64,000 bases of DNA from JAGTJU01 sp038257535 (GCA_038257535.1 JBBSJE010000004.1:1-64000); one strand, 5' to 3'. Shown: positions 36,280-45,359, counted from the stretch's first letter. Made by a program: numbers and translations. The notes: generated by a model not told the origin, from the sequence alone.

Positions 36280-37499
36280 TCGCCCCCCACGATGTTGAGC
36301 AACGCATAAGAAGGCACAACGTCGGCCAGAAAATGCCCCGGAAGCACGTGTGCCAAAACTGCGGCGTTCATGAAACTGGGAGACCGCACGCGACACTTCA
36401 CCGGACGCGCGCTGCCATCGGAAACCACAAAGAACCCGAGCTCGCCATTGGCGCCTTCCACGGCGCTATAAACTTGGCCAGCCGGCATGGGCGTGCCGAA
36501 GATCGCTTGCGCGTGGTGCAACAAGTGGTTACTGGGATCGGTTTTGATTGTGTCCTTGCTGGGCGGCGACCACGCGGCCTCGCGATAACAAATGGGGCCC
36601 GGCCGCAGTCGTTTCAGCGCTTGTTCCACAATGCGCAACGATTGGCGCATTTCCTCCATTCGCAGCGCGTACCGATCCCAGTTGTCGCCATGGCTGCCCA
36701 CCGGCACATCAAAATCGAAGCTGTCGTAGCACAAGTACGGCGCGTCTTTGCGCACATCCACAGCCACGCCACTGGCGCGCGCCACTGGGCCCGAAAGCCC
36801 CCAAGCTCCGATGAGGGCAGGCTTTATACAGGCCACACCCACGGTGCGTTCACGAAACACGGGGCTATTGCCCAGAAGCGCTTCGCTGTGGCTCAAAGTT
36901 CGACGAACCCTTGGCGTCCAAGCGTGAAAGGCGGCAGGCCAATCAGCGTCAAGATCGTTCGCCACGCCACCCAGTTGAATGAAGGACGGGCCTAGCCGCG
37001 GCCCGGATACAGCTTCAAGCAACTGCCACAGCTCTGCGCGCGCCCGTTGCAGCCAATGGCATGCGTTTGAAACGCCCAAGGACAGCGCTGTGGTGGCCAA
37101 GCAATTGATGTGGTCGGCCACGCGCGCCAGTTCGCTGACAATCACACGCACCAGTTGCGCACGTTCAGGAATTTTCTGGGTGACGCCCAACAACGATTCC
37201 AGCGCCAAGGCAAATCCCACAGCGTTAAGCAAAGGCGAAACGTAGTTAAGCCGCTCAACCAAAGCGAAGCTGTTGGCGTAGGGGGTGGATTCGGCTTCTT
37301 TTTCAAACCCGCGATGCGAAAACCCCACTTGCACATCCGCAGCCGCAATGGCCTCGCCCTCCACCTCCAAGACGATCCGCACGGCGCCCCGCAGCACCGG
37401 GTGATCAGGCCCCATGACCAAGGCCAAAGTGTCCATGCCCGCCGCCGGCATGTCTAGCACCAGGCGGCGTTTGGGCGCGCGTTTCTTCAAAGCCTTCAT
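36267..37499 (-). CDS. nuoD: NuoD-like 49-kDa subunit of complex I
   Basis: A 410-aa quinone-site subunit. It has GPDHPVLRGAVRIVLEVEGE, GFSHRGFEKEAE (family: GFHHRG-EK) and the C-terminal YALLNIVGGECDR, where complex I normally ends GE-V-DR. The Ni-binding Cys pairs of hydrogenases are absent, so it is Nuo-type. It overlaps nuoC by 4 nt. Confidence 0.88.
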   Translation of the reverse strand: MKALKKRAPKRRLVLDMPAAGMDTLALVMGPDHPVLRGAVRIVLEVEGEAIAAADVQVGFSHRGFEKEAESTPYANSFALVERLNYVSPLLNAVGFALALESLLGVTQKIPERAQLVRVIVSELARVADHINCLATTALSLGVSNACHWLQRARAELWQLLEAVSGPRLGPSFIQLGGVANDLDADWPAAFHAWTPRVRRTLSHSEALLGNSPVFRERTVGVACIKPALIGAWGLSGPVARASGVAVDVRKDAPYLCYDSFDFDVPVGSHGDNWDRYALRMEEMRQSLRIVEQALKRLRPGPICYREAAWSPPSKDTIKTDPSNHLLHHAQAIFGTPMPAGQVYSAVEGANGELGFFVVSDGSARPVKCRVRSPSFMNAAVLAHVLPGHFLADVVPSYALLNIVGGECDR

Positions 37500-38029
37500 G
37501 CGCCGGGCCCAGGTTTCGTCACAGAACTTTTGCGCAGCATCGGCTGACGGTGCTGCTTGTCATAATCCTTGCGCAAAGGATGCCCAACAAACTCTGCGTA
37601 CAGCAAAATTCGGCGAAGATCCGGATGCCCCAAGAACCGCACGCCATAAAGATCAAACGCTTCGCGTTCAAGCCAAGCCGCACCAGCCCACAAGGGTGAA
37701 ACGCTGGACACGGTCAGCACATCCGGCGGCAATTTGCATTTAAGCGCCACGCGTGGGGTTTGCCCCTGCTGCGCCAAGAGCAGTACCAACTCATACCGTG
37801 CATTGTTCTGTATTGCGGCGTGACTGTTGTGCCAATCCACAACGGTAAGGTCGATCAGTTGATCCCACCCTTCGGCCGCCGCACAGGCCGCCGAGGCAAA
37901 CCACCCGTTTTGAGAAACCTCGAACCACTCGAAACCTCGCGCGCTTCCGCTGCCCGTTAGCCGCGCGCCAGCGGACCTGGACAACGTCTCCGCAAGTTTT
38001 CCTCGAAGCTGCAGTTGCGGGCTCGTCAT
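37496..38029 (-). CDS. nuoC: NuoC-like 30-kDa subunit of complex I
   Basis: A 177-aa peripheral-arm subunit. The signature EREAFDLYGVRFLGHPDLRR and GHPLRKDY at the C-terminus are clear. The N-terminal half is shortened and poorly conserved. It is a separate gene, not fused to nuoD, and overlaps neighbours on both sides by 4 nt. Confidence 0.88.
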   Translation of the reverse strand: MTSPQLQLRGKLAETLSRSAGARLTGSGSARGFEWFEVSQNGWFASAACAAAEGWDQLIDLTVVDWHNSHAAIQNNARYELVLLLAQQGQTPRVALKCKLPPDVLTVSSVSPLWAGAAWLEREAFDLYGVRFLGHPDLRRILLYAEFVGHPLRKDYDKQHRQPMLRKSSVTKPGPGA

Positions 38030-38526
38030 GGCTTGGGCTTAAAGGACGTGTTGTAAGGTCGGATCGCCACCAGGGCCGCAGCGGTGCGCGGTGGCTGTCC
38101 CGCGATTTGAGAGCGCAGGGCAGACACCGCCCATGCAAACTGCTCCGGACGCGGCGGGCAACCAGGCACATAAACATCAACCGGCACCACTTGATCCGCT
38201 CCGGGAACAACGGCGTAATTTTGATACATGCCGCCCGTGGCCGCGCAGGCGCCAAACGCAATCACCCACTTGGGATCACCCATCTGTTCGTAAATGCGAC
38301 GCAACGTGGGCGCTTGTCGTTCGGTGACTGTGCCCACGACCACCAGAAGATCAGCCTGCCGAGGCGATGCTTTCGGCAACGCCATGGCCTGGCGGTTTGC
38401 CGGAGCGGCGGCGGCCGCAAACTCAAGCCCACAACACGAGCTCAAAAATGGGTATTGATCCAGGGCGTGTTGTTGCACCCATTTGAGCAGCGACTCAACA
38501 CGCGTGGTGTGAATCTCGAACGTCAT
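38026..38526 (-). CDS. nuoB: NuoB-like N2-cluster subunit of complex I
   Basis: A 166-aa subunit holding the N2 [4Fe-4S] cluster: tandem Cys in SSCCGLEF, Cys in FGACAATGG and Cys in VPGCPPRPEQF. The ATG at 38526 is chosen because upstream sequence belongs to nuoA; the start lies 2 nt from the nuoA stop. Confidence 0.9.
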   Translation of the reverse strand: MTFEIHTTRVESLLKWVQQHALDQYPFLSSCCGLEFAAAAAPANRQAMALPKASPRQADLLVVVGTVTERQAPTLRRIYEQMGDPKWVIAFGACAATGGMYQNYAVVPGADQVVPVDVYVPGCPPRPEQFAWAVSALRSQIAGQPPRTAAALVAIRPYNTSFKPKP

Positions 38527-38528
38527 GC

Positions 38529-38909
38529 TCAGGCGTTCCACTCTGCCGCGCGCGTGCGCCGCACAACAAGCCAAGCCACGGCCGCCACGGCCACAAATGT
38601 GGCGCCCGCAGCGAAGAGTCGCAGCCCACCCGGGCACGTCGAAAGCGAGCACGCGGCACGCGCTGGCTGCCCCAAGTAGACGGCCCAGGGATAAAGCGTT
38701 ACCACAGCCACGTCGAACACCAAAAACGCAAGCACCAAGGGATACAAACGCAAGGCAAGCGGCGTATGTGGTTCACCCGAAACGGCTGTCGCCTCGGTGC
38801 CGGGGGCCCGCACCCCGCCCCAGCGGCCCGCAAGCGCAGAGGCCAGCAAGCCCAGGCCGCCGAAAAACGCCACGGCCAGCAAAACCGGCACATACTCCCG
38901 AAGCCACAT
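38529..38909 (-). CDS. nuoA: NuoA-like membrane subunit of complex I
   Basis: A 126-aa, three-span subunit (YVPVLLAVAFFGGLGLLASAL; LVLAFLVFDVAVVTLYPWAV; LFAAGATFVAVAAVAWLVV). The second span has FDVAVVTLYPWAV where the family has FDVE; the conserved Glu is Ala here. First gene of the nuo cluster, with ATG at 38909 and no convincing promoter seen upstream. Confidence 0.85.
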   Translation of the reverse strand: MWLREYVPVLLAVAFFGGLGLLASALAGRWGGVRAPGTEATAVSGEPHTPLALRLYPLVLAFLVFDVAVVTLYPWAVYLGQPARAACSLSTCPGGLRLFAAGATFVAVAAVAWLVVRRTRAAEWNA

Positions 38910-39026
38910 TGCTTTTAGCGTAACGCAAAACCGGGAGATTGGCAGGAACGCCCTCCGGCACCCTCGGGGCCACCCGAAAATCAAGGGTCAGGCCCGCCTT
39001 GGGGCAAACTTTGACACGTTCGGGGT

Positions 39027-39054
39027 TTGACGTGGGGCCGGCACGATTTATACC
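39027..39054 (+). promoter_or_regulatory. sigma70-like promoter of the thioredoxin-fold operon
   Basis: -35 TTGACG, 16-nt spacer, -10 TATACC. The predicted start near 39061 is only about 2 nt from the ATG at 39063, so the transcript may be leaderless, though GAGG lies just before the ATG. Confidence 0.45.
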
Positions 39055-39062
39055 TGAGGCCC

Positions 39063-40070
39063 ATGATCACCTCTCGACCTGGCTCTGTTGTTGGCGCCTG
39101 CCCTTTGTCCCCACGGTGGTCTCGCCGTCGAAAGGCGGCCGTCACCTGGTTGCTATGCGTGCCTTTGGCTTTGTTCGCATGTTCCAAGCGAACCCCCGAC
39201 GTCAACAGCGCGCGTGCCGCTGACAAGGGAGCCGGTTTGGCCACCACAAACCCAAACCAGCCCAGCGCAGCGGCCGAAAAACCCAAATCCAACGACGGGG
39301 CCGTGGATGAAGCGCCGCCGCCTGGGATAGACATCTCCGGCTTGGATTCCTTTGAACGCAAGGTGTTCGTCCGGGTTGTGAACACAGAAGCTTCAGCCTG
39401 CGGCAAAGGGCACAGCCTGATTCATTCGGTGAAAAACGACACCGGTTGCCGCAAGTCGTTTTACGCCACCCGCTACGTTGCGCGGTTGGTGGAAGCGGGG
39501 TTTACAGATTCGGAAATCGGCGAGTCACTAGAAAAGCGCTACCGCAATCCGCAAGTTGTGAAGGTGGATGTGGCGGGCGCGCCGGCCAAGGGCAGCAGCA
39601 GCGCCCGCGTCACAGTGGTGGAATTCGTTGATTACGAATGTCCGCACTGCAAGCGCATCCAACCTGTGCTGCGCCAAGCGGTGGACGAATTCCCGAATGA
39701 GGTGAAGGTTGTGATGAAACATTACCCGTTGGGCCAGCACACCAACGCCCGCTTGGCGGCCACCGCCGCTGCGGCCGCTCACAAACAAGGCAAATTTTGG
39801 CCCTACAGCGAGAAGGTTTGGGAGAATTCAGATTTTCTTACGCCGGCGCTGCTGGAAAAATTGGCCAAGGACGTGGGGCTGGATTTCGAAAAATGGCGCA
39901 AAGACGCTGACGATCCCGCCACCTTGGCGGCGGTGGAAAAAGACAAAGCGCAAGGTGGCCAGTACGGCATTCGATCCACCCCCACGCTGTTTATCAACGG
40001 CAAGCTGTTTACCGATTCAAGAGACATTGAAAGTCTCCGAGACTGGATCACGGAAGAGCTTGGCCGTTAA
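39063..40070 (+). CDS. DsbA-like thioredoxin-fold lipoprotein
   Basis: A 335-aa lipoprotein. The signal peptide ends in LFAC, followed by a 60-residue Ala/Pro/Asn-rich linker and a helical segment with two Cys (SACGKGHSLIHSVKNDTGC). A thioredoxin_4/DsbA-like domain then has the active site CPHC at 193-196 (FVDYECPHCKRIQ) and cis-Pro in STPTLFING. It probably oxidises or isomerises disulfides at the periplasmic face. The ATG at 39063 is preferred; the frame also opens at a TTG that is really the -35 region. It is divergent from nuoA and leads a three-gene run. Confidence 0.85.
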   Translation: MITSRPGSVVGACPLSPRWSRRRKAAVTWLLCVPLALFACSKRTPDVNSARAADKGAGLATTNPNQPSAAAEKPKSNDGAVDEAPPPGIDISGLDSFERKVFVRVVNTEASACGKGHSLIHSVKNDTGCRKSFYATRYVARLVEAGFTDSEIGESLEKRYRNPQVVKVDVAGAPAKGSSSARVTVVEFVDYECPHCKRIQPVLRQAVDEFPNEVKVVMKHYPLGQHTNARLAATAAAAAHKQGKFWPYSEKVWENSDFLTPALLEKLAKDVGLDFEKWRKDADDPATLAAVEKDKAQGGQYGIRSTPTLFINGKLFTDSRDIESLRDWITEELGR

Positions 40071-40073
40071 TCC

Positions 40074-40619
40074 ATGTCGCACCTCCACTTTTGCCGTCGT
40101 CAGTTCAGCCAGCTCTTGGCGCTTGGCTTTGGCGGCTGCGCCACAGGCGGGAGCGACGAGGGTGCGAGAATGGGGGAACGCGTGGGTGGCGTTGAGGTGG
40201 GCCGACCCGCGCCAAATGTGACGCTCAAGGGCCTTGGCAGCAAACCCACAAGCTTGCAGGCGCTCCGTGGGCACGTGGTGTTGCTAGACATCTGGGCCTC
40301 GTGGTGCGAGCCCTGCAAAGTCGAGCTGCCCATGCTGGACGACATCGCTTCGCGCCTTCACAGCAAGAATGTGGTGGTGGCGGCCGTATCTATCGACCAA
40401 GAGGTCGGCAATGTGCGCCAATTCTTGAGCACGCGAAAACGTTGGAATGTGCGGTTTTTCCACGACCCGACGGGCCAGGTGGCAGAACTGTTGGCGCCGC
40501 CGAAAATGCCCACCTCCTACGTGATCGATCGAGAAGGCGTGGTGCAACTGGTCAACGCTGGATTTCAGGCCGCGGACGCCGCGCGCATCGAGCGCCGTCT
40601 GGTGGCCCTGTCAGCGTAA
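40074..40619 (+). CDS. TlpA-like thiol-disulfide lipoprotein
   Basis: A 181-aa redoxin. The N-terminus has CRRQFSQLLALGFGGC, which looks like a Tat-type lipoprotein signal ending at Cys22. The thioredoxin domain has the active site CEPC at 78-81 (WASWCEPCKVELPML) and cis-Pro in KMPTSYVID. It would act as a membrane-anchored reductant or oxidant, possibly pairing with the DsbA-like protein encoded 4 nt upstream. Confidence 0.85.
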   Translation: MSHLHFCRRQFSQLLALGFGGCATGGSDEGARMGERVGGVEVGRPAPNVTLKGLGSKPTSLQALRGHVVLLDIWASWCEPCKVELPMLDDIASRLHSKNVVVAAVSIDQEVGNVRQFLSTRKRWNVRFFHDPTGQVAELLAPPKMPTSYVIDREGVVQLVNAGFQAADAARIERRLVALSA

Positions 40620-40692
40620 CGTCACATTCGGCGGCGTTGTGCACCCGTGGGGTTTTAGATAAGCCCACATCCTTCCGATCAGCTCGGGCGAA

Positions 40693-43086
40693 GTGGCCCG
40701 GTATCCCCTCGCAGGCGCGCGCCTTTGCAACCCTCGCCAGCGTGCACGTCTCGTAACAAAGCTTAGGTTGCTGCTCGGACTCATGGTCTTGTGGCCAGCC
40801 TCAGCGCGTGCGCAGGCACCCGCAGCGCGTGCCCAGCCCCCGGCAGCTGCGCAGCCCTCCGTGCGCCCCATCGCCCCCAAAGCGGCCGTGCCTCAGCGCC
40901 CGGCTTCGGGGACCAAGGTGGCGCCAACCGCTGCTCCGGCGCTGCCGGGACAAGCGGTGCGCATTCGCGTGTCGCCAAGTGGTCGCATTGAACCTGTCAC
41001 CCCGCAGGCTCTGCCTGCATCCGCCAAGCCCCCTGCCCCGCGCCCCGCCGCCGCTGCGAAGCCGGCCACGGCGACCAACCCGCAGGCCGCGCAAGCACCG
41101 TTGAAGGCTCCAGCGAAAGCCATGCCGCCGGGAGCCCCCTCGCAGGCGGCGCCAAGCCATGTGCCCACACGAGGCTTTGACAACCCATTTTCGTTTGTTC
41201 GTTTGAAGGGCCCCACGCCCCCGTCCCTGGTGGAAAGCCTGCGTCGCATGGGTGTCAAAGCCGCGCCGCCGTCCGATGCAAACACCGCGCAGGCCAACGC
41301 TGGCAACGCCTTGCCAGATTCCCCTGGCGTCGATGCGGCCGGCAAGCCCGCCTCGCAGCGATTGCCTACCATCCCCGCGCCCGATGCCATCGTGGCCAGT
41401 GTGGCGCGCCCGCATTTCGTGGAAGGCGACCTGGAAACGTTCGTGATGCGCCCCATGACCCGCCGCAACTTTTTGGGGGTGGGCGCAGGCGTGGCTTCAA
41501 TTCCCAACGACGCCAACGCTTTGCTGAACACCTTCTACCTCACCATCGAGCCCCAGCTTGATGTCGTGAGTGAAAAATACAATTGGAAGCTTGGCCTGGG
41601 TGCACCCTTGAACCTGCGTTTGCTCGACACACGGGGGCCGTTTGAGCAGTGTTTGGCACAGGCGCGCACGATTCGTAACATGGGCGGCGATCAAAATGCC
41701 GTGTCGTCTGGAACCAGCACCTGCCTGCTGCAAAACCAAGATAAGGTGACCGAAGGCATAGGTTCGCTTCGCCAGGAAGATTGGGACGAAGCTTCCGATT
41801 ACGCGAAGGTGGTGCGCTACTTTACCGTGGGCAAACCGGAGGGTGAGTTTTACCTCAACATCAGCCGGTTGTTCGACCAATCGCTTTCGCACGGCACTGT
41901 GGTGCGCGACTACAACGCCAACATCAATTTCAACACCTCGCGTTTGGGCGCCACCTTGGACTTCAACCGCGCCGCCATTGGCATTCAAGGGATCGCAAAC
42001 GATCTGGTACGTCCCGACGTCTTGGGGTTGATGATGTTCCTGCGGCCGTTTCGACCTTTCTCCAACAACGTGCTCCTGCGCAGCCTTTCGCTAGGCATGT
42101 CCTACGTCCACGGCGTCAATCAACCCCGCCGGCTGCTGTATGAAGCGGGCTTGTTTGCGCCTGCCTTTGACCAGCCCATTCCTAAAGTGGATCCACAGTT
42201 GAACATGATGGGTGCCCAATTCGCCCCGATGAATGTGATGGGCGTAGATCTCGAAGCCAAGCTGTTGCGGCTGTCGGAAAATGATTTGAAGGTTTATGCC
42301 GACTTTCAAAAGATGCAGGATTTTGGCTCTGGGTTCACCCTGGGCACGCTGTTTCGGTTTTCGCAGGGTCAGCCCGCACGGCAAGCGCTGCGGGCACGCG
42401 CCGAACTGAATTATTTCACAGCAGACTTTCTTCCCAGTTACTTCGATACCTATCACGACATCTTTCAGTACCAGTACTTGCCGGCCACGTATCAAGCGTC
42501 CAATGGGCTTTGGTATAGCCCCACGAAGCTGCAGTATCTGGACGCGGCTCGCGGAGGCCAGCCGCGCATGGGGGCTTACTTCGAGCTCACACATTCGTTG
42601 ATCGACAAGTTGACTTTGAGCGTGGCTGGGCGCGTTTGGCGCCCGGTGGGCACCGCCAAAGATCCTGATTTCGATGGCTTAAGCTTTCCCGACTATGGCC
42701 AAGGTTGTCAGGACAAAGGGGACGGTGATCTTGATTGCGGCAACCGATCCGTGCGCATAGCCGATCGTGGGTTTTCATCCCTGCGGCTGCGCGCGGAACT
42801 GCCGCTGCGGAAGTTTCTACAAGCCTTTGCCAGCTACGAAATATTCTCGTCAGGAGATGAAAAAGGCCTGGGCGTGTTTCGCTTCAACGGCGACAACGAG
42901 GTTTTGTTTGGCGGCGCACGGTTGATGCTGCTGCCGTTCTTGTTCTTTCAAGCCGAAACGCGGCGGTACTTCTTTTTACAGCGGGTCACCAACATCAATC
43001 TCGAAAACGCAACCGTGCAGCAAGATCAGAGGTACCACGCCAACTGGACCTTCGCGTTCACAACCTACGTAGGCTACGAGTTTTGA
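40693..43086 (+). CDS. large outer-membrane beta-barrel protein with Ala/Pro-rich region
   Basis: A 797-aa exported protein. The start is uncertain: GTG at 40693 is used, but a TTG further in would place the signal peptide (KLRLLLGLMVLWPASARAQA) closer to the N-terminus. Residues about 40-160 are very rich in Ala and Pro. From about residue 240 to the end, alternating hydrophobic and polar residues with many aromatics (GLWYSPTKLQYL and ending TTYVGYEF) mark a beta-barrel ending in Phe. No family recognised. It follows the two thioredoxin-fold lipoproteins on the same strand and has few Cys. Confidence 0.7.
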   Translation: MARYPLAGARLCNPRQRARLVTKLRLLLGLMVLWPASARAQAPAARAQPPAAAQPSVRPIAPKAAVPQRPASGTKVAPTAAPALPGQAVRIRVSPSGRIEPVTPQALPASAKPPAPRPAAAAKPATATNPQAAQAPLKAPAKAMPPGAPSQAAPSHVPTRGFDNPFSFVRLKGPTPPSLVESLRRMGVKAAPPSDANTAQANAGNALPDSPGVDAAGKPASQRLPTIPAPDAIVASVARPHFVEGDLETFVMRPMTRRNFLGVGAGVASIPNDANALLNTFYLTIEPQLDVVSEKYNWKLGLGAPLNLRLLDTRGPFEQCLAQARTIRNMGGDQNAVSSGTSTCLLQNQDKVTEGIGSLRQEDWDEASDYAKVVRYFTVGKPEGEFYLNISRLFDQSLSHGTVVRDYNANINFNTSRLGATLDFNRAAIGIQGIANDLVRPDVLGLMMFLRPFRPFSNNVLLRSLSLGMSYVHGVNQPRRLLYEAGLFAPAFDQPIPKVDPQLNMMGAQFAPMNVMGVDLEAKLLRLSENDLKVYADFQKMQDFGSGFTLGTLFRFSQGQPARQALRARAELNYFTADFLPSYFDTYHDIFQYQYLPATYQASNGLWYSPTKLQYLDAARGGQPRMGAYFELTHSLIDKLTLSVAGRVWRPVGTAKDPDFDGLSFPDYGQGCQDKGDGDLDCGNRSVRIADRGFSSLRLRAELPLRKFLQAFASYEIFSSGDEKGLGVFRFNGDNEVLFGGARLMLLPFLFFQAETRRYFFLQRVTNINLENATVQQDQRYHANWTFAFTTYVGYEF

Positions 43087-43099
43087 CGACTGGTGCGCC

Positions 43100-44371
43100 C
43101 TAGTTCCCGCCCGACGTGCGGGTCCATTTGCGAACAACACCCAAGGTGTCCACGTCCTTAGGCATGTGCACGCCATGGCCATCGGAGTTCTCTCGCCCGG
43201 GCGGCAACAGTTGCCAGAAGAATCCCAGCAGGCCCCCCGTCGACGCAAACAAGCGCTCAAGCCATGCGTCGTAGATCAAAGCGCGCACGCTGTCTTCACT
43301 GCCTTGTCCTCGCGCCGACAAGCCATACTCGCCCAGGTAGGCCACCTTGCCGCCCTCGCGCGCGATCGCGTCGTGGCGTTCTATCCAAACCGCAGCGTCC
43401 AAACCTGCGTCCAAGCCCCACGCCCGGGGGTAGAAGTGGTAACTCATCAAGTCCAGCGCTTCGATGGCTGCCAAGCGGTGGTAGCTTGCGCCCATCCGGC
43501 CCGACACCGGAAACAAATTCGACAACGAGGGATAACGCTCGGGCGCATCGTCAAAGCCTTCGCCCCCGTCGGCAATGAGGTGGCGCGGGAAAGCGGCCTT
43601 CGCGACTTGGGCCATATACGAGACCGTGTCGACCATCGCCGTGGTGCCCACGCAAGCTTCACAGCGCAGCTCGTTGGCCAATTCCCAGGCCATGATGGCG
43701 GGCTCGTCGCGATAACTTATGCCCGTAAACACATTTATCCGCATTGCCAACAGCTGCACGTACTCCACCCACAGGGCTTGAAAACGCCGGTCGTGGAAAA
43801 ATGCGTCCTTGGGTTGGCCGATGTACGCCCCTAGGGCCGGCAGACCACCGTACTCGGGCCAATTGTTCGTGAGCGTGAGGATCACGCGAATGCCCCGGCG
43901 CTTGGCTTCGGCCACCGCACGATCCAAGCCCCGGAGCCCCACCTCGCGAAACGCGTCGGGGCCGCGACGAATGGCAGAACGGTCTAAGGTGTCATTGAAG
44001 GCCCACATACGTAGAACGGGGAGCCCCATGCACGCTACAGATTCTAGAGCCTCCAACGCCATGCTCTCCGCGTCCCGCTCGCCCAGCTCGGCGTACGTGA
44101 ACAGCTGCTGCAAATAGTAAAGGTTGGTGCCGCCCACGCGAAACGGCAGCCCGTCGAGCGTCAACGCGGTGCCTTCTTTGCGCACGAAACCCCGCGGCAC
44201 AGGCATGGGCGCACATACGTTTGGGTGATTGTCGCTGTCTTTTGCGGCGTCGGCGGGCCATGTTGCGGGGGGCAATGCCGCTTGCGGATCTCTCCCTTGT
44301 CCGGCGCAAGCCATGATCATTGTGGCGCTGCAAAGGGCAATCGTGTGGGGCGCTGGGCGCACCCTTGCCAT
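43100..44371 (-). CDS. GH5-type beta-mannanase-like lipoprotein
   Basis: A 423-aa lipoprotein with the GH5 (subfamily 7-like) TIM barrel. The signal peptide ends in IMAC (Cys22). The core has RVGGTNLYYL at the first strand, acid/base Glu234 in WELANE and nucleophile Glu348 in YLGEYG. It probably hydrolyses beta-mannan or a related hexan at the cell surface. The ATG at 44371 is used; the frame opens 53 codons further upstream, but this lacks a signal peptide. No other polysaccharide gene sits beside it. Confidence 0.82.
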   Translation of the reverse strand: MARVRPAPHTIALCSATMIMACAGQGRDPQAALPPATWPADAAKDSDNHPNVCAPMPVPRGFVRKEGTALTLDGLPFRVGGTNLYYLQQLFTYAELGERDAESMALEALESVACMGLPVLRMWAFNDTLDRSAIRRGPDAFREVGLRGLDRAVAEAKRRGIRVILTLTNNWPEYGGLPALGAYIGQPKDAFFHDRRFQALWVEYVQLLAMRINVFTGISYRDEPAIMAWELANELRCEACVGTTAMVDTVSYMAQVAKAAFPRHLIADGGEGFDDAPERYPSLSNLFPVSGRMGASYHRLAAIEALDLMSYHFYPRAWGLDAGLDAAVWIERHDAIAREGGKVAYLGEYGLSARGQGSEDSVRALIYDAWLERLFASTGGLLGFFWQLLPPGRENSDGHGVHMPKDVDTLGVVRKWTRTSGGN

Positions 44372-44424
44372 TATGGCGCGGTTTCCCTCGTCCGGCGCGC
44401 CTTCACGTTTTCCGCACAGAGCCG

Positions 44425-44661
44425 CTAGTTCATAGGCTGGGCGCGTGGCGCGCCCTCTTCTACGTGCACCTCGGTCATGGCACACTGCCGAATCGAGAAC
44501 TGTTCGGCGCCGAACTTTTCCAAGCCCCACACCATAGCGTCTTCAAGGTCGCTGAAAACCGCCGCGGGTTCTTCAGCGCCATCGGGCACAATGCCAAAGC
44601 GACAAGTCATAGGGTCACTGCCATAGCGAAGTTTTCTGCCAAACACACGCGAAACTTTCAT
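44425..44661 (-). CDS. small hypothetical protein
   Basis: A 78-aa soluble protein (starts MKVSRVFGRKLRYGSDP; contains FSDLEDAMVWGLEKFGAEQ, a probable amphipathic helix). The ATG at 44661 is 14 nt from the divergent NUDIX start, so the pair would share a tiny intergenic region. A longer frame exists upstream but overlaps the NUDIX gene. Not recognised. Confidence 0.45.
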   Translation of the reverse strand: MKVSRVFGRKLRYGSDPMTCRFGIVPDGAEEPAAVFSDLEDAMVWGLEKFGAEQFSIRQCAMTEVHVEEGAPRAQPMN

Positions 44662-44675
44662 GGCAAAAACACAAA

Positions 44676-45251
44676 ATGAATGACGCAGGTTTGGTAAAAA
44701 CCTCTTTGATGCCCAACGCCAAAGACAAAGTTGTCGCTGAAACCAAATACTTGCGCCTTGTTGAACGCGATGGATGGTCCTTTGTGCAGAGGCCAAACGT
44801 CACCGGTGTTGTGTCGGTTGTGGCGCTGACGGACGAAGACGAAATGCTGTTCGTTGAACAGCTTCGATGCCCGCTGAACGCACGCACGATCGAACTGCCC
44901 GCGGGATTGGCCGGGGACGAGCCCGGATTTTCTGACGAAGATCTGGCGCAGACCGCCGCGCGTGAGCTCAAGGAAGAGACAGGATACGAGGCCGATCACA
45001 TCCGGTTCATCTTGGCTTGTCCCACGTCGCCGGGGATGACCGATGAAGTGGCTTCGTTCTTCTTGGCCACCGGATTGCGAAAAACCGGCGCAGGTGGCGG
45101 CGTTGCGGGAGAAGACATCACGGTGCATCTGGTGCCGCTGGACGCTGCGCACAAGTTTTTGATGGCCTGCGCGGCGCAGGGCAAGCCCGTGGCGGCCAAG
45201 GCCGTGGCGGGGCTGCATTTTGCGCTGATGGCGCGCGCAGAAACCCTGTGA
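44676..45251 (+). CDS. NUDIX hydrolase, ADP-ribose pyrophosphatase-like
   Basis: A 191-aa hydrolase. The NUDIX box ends with REUxEExGU as RELKEETGY, preceded at the right distance by Glu (EDLAQTAARE). The first Gly-x5-Glu part is lengthened by a small insertion (GDEPGFSDE). The C-terminal half follows the ADP-ribose pyrophosphatase pattern (ILACPTSPGMTDE). It probably cleaves ADP-ribose or a related nucleoside diphosphate derivative in the cytoplasm. Confidence 0.85.
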   Translation: MNDAGLVKTSLMPNAKDKVVAETKYLRLVERDGWSFVQRPNVTGVVSVVALTDEDEMLFVEQLRCPLNARTIELPAGLAGDEPGFSDEDLAQTAARELKEETGYEADHIRFILACPTSPGMTDEVASFFLATGLRKTGAGGGVAGEDITVHLVPLDAAHKFLMACAAQGKPVAAKAVAGLHFALMARAETL

Positions 45252-45305
45252 CCCCCTGTGACCCAACGCTTGGGTGTTTCAGGTAAGTGGTTGACATCTG
45301 CCCGC

Positions 45306-45341
45306 AAAAAAGGCCGGCGCGGGAGATCCCAGGCCGGCCTT
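45306..45341 (-). terminator. Rho-independent terminator of the ompA-like gene
   Basis: On the minus strand AAGGCCGGC pairs with GCCGGCCTT across a short loop, followed by a run of six T. It lies just after the OmpA-family stop at 45360. No comparable T-run exists for the plus strand. Confidence 0.85.
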
Positions 45342-45359
45342 GCGTGCAAGCTTCTGCGC

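Noticed and set aside
36267..37499. NuoD-like gene as a membrane-bound hydrogenase large subunit
   Set aside because: The CxxC nickel-ligand pairs at both ends are absent; it fits a quinone-site complex I subunit.
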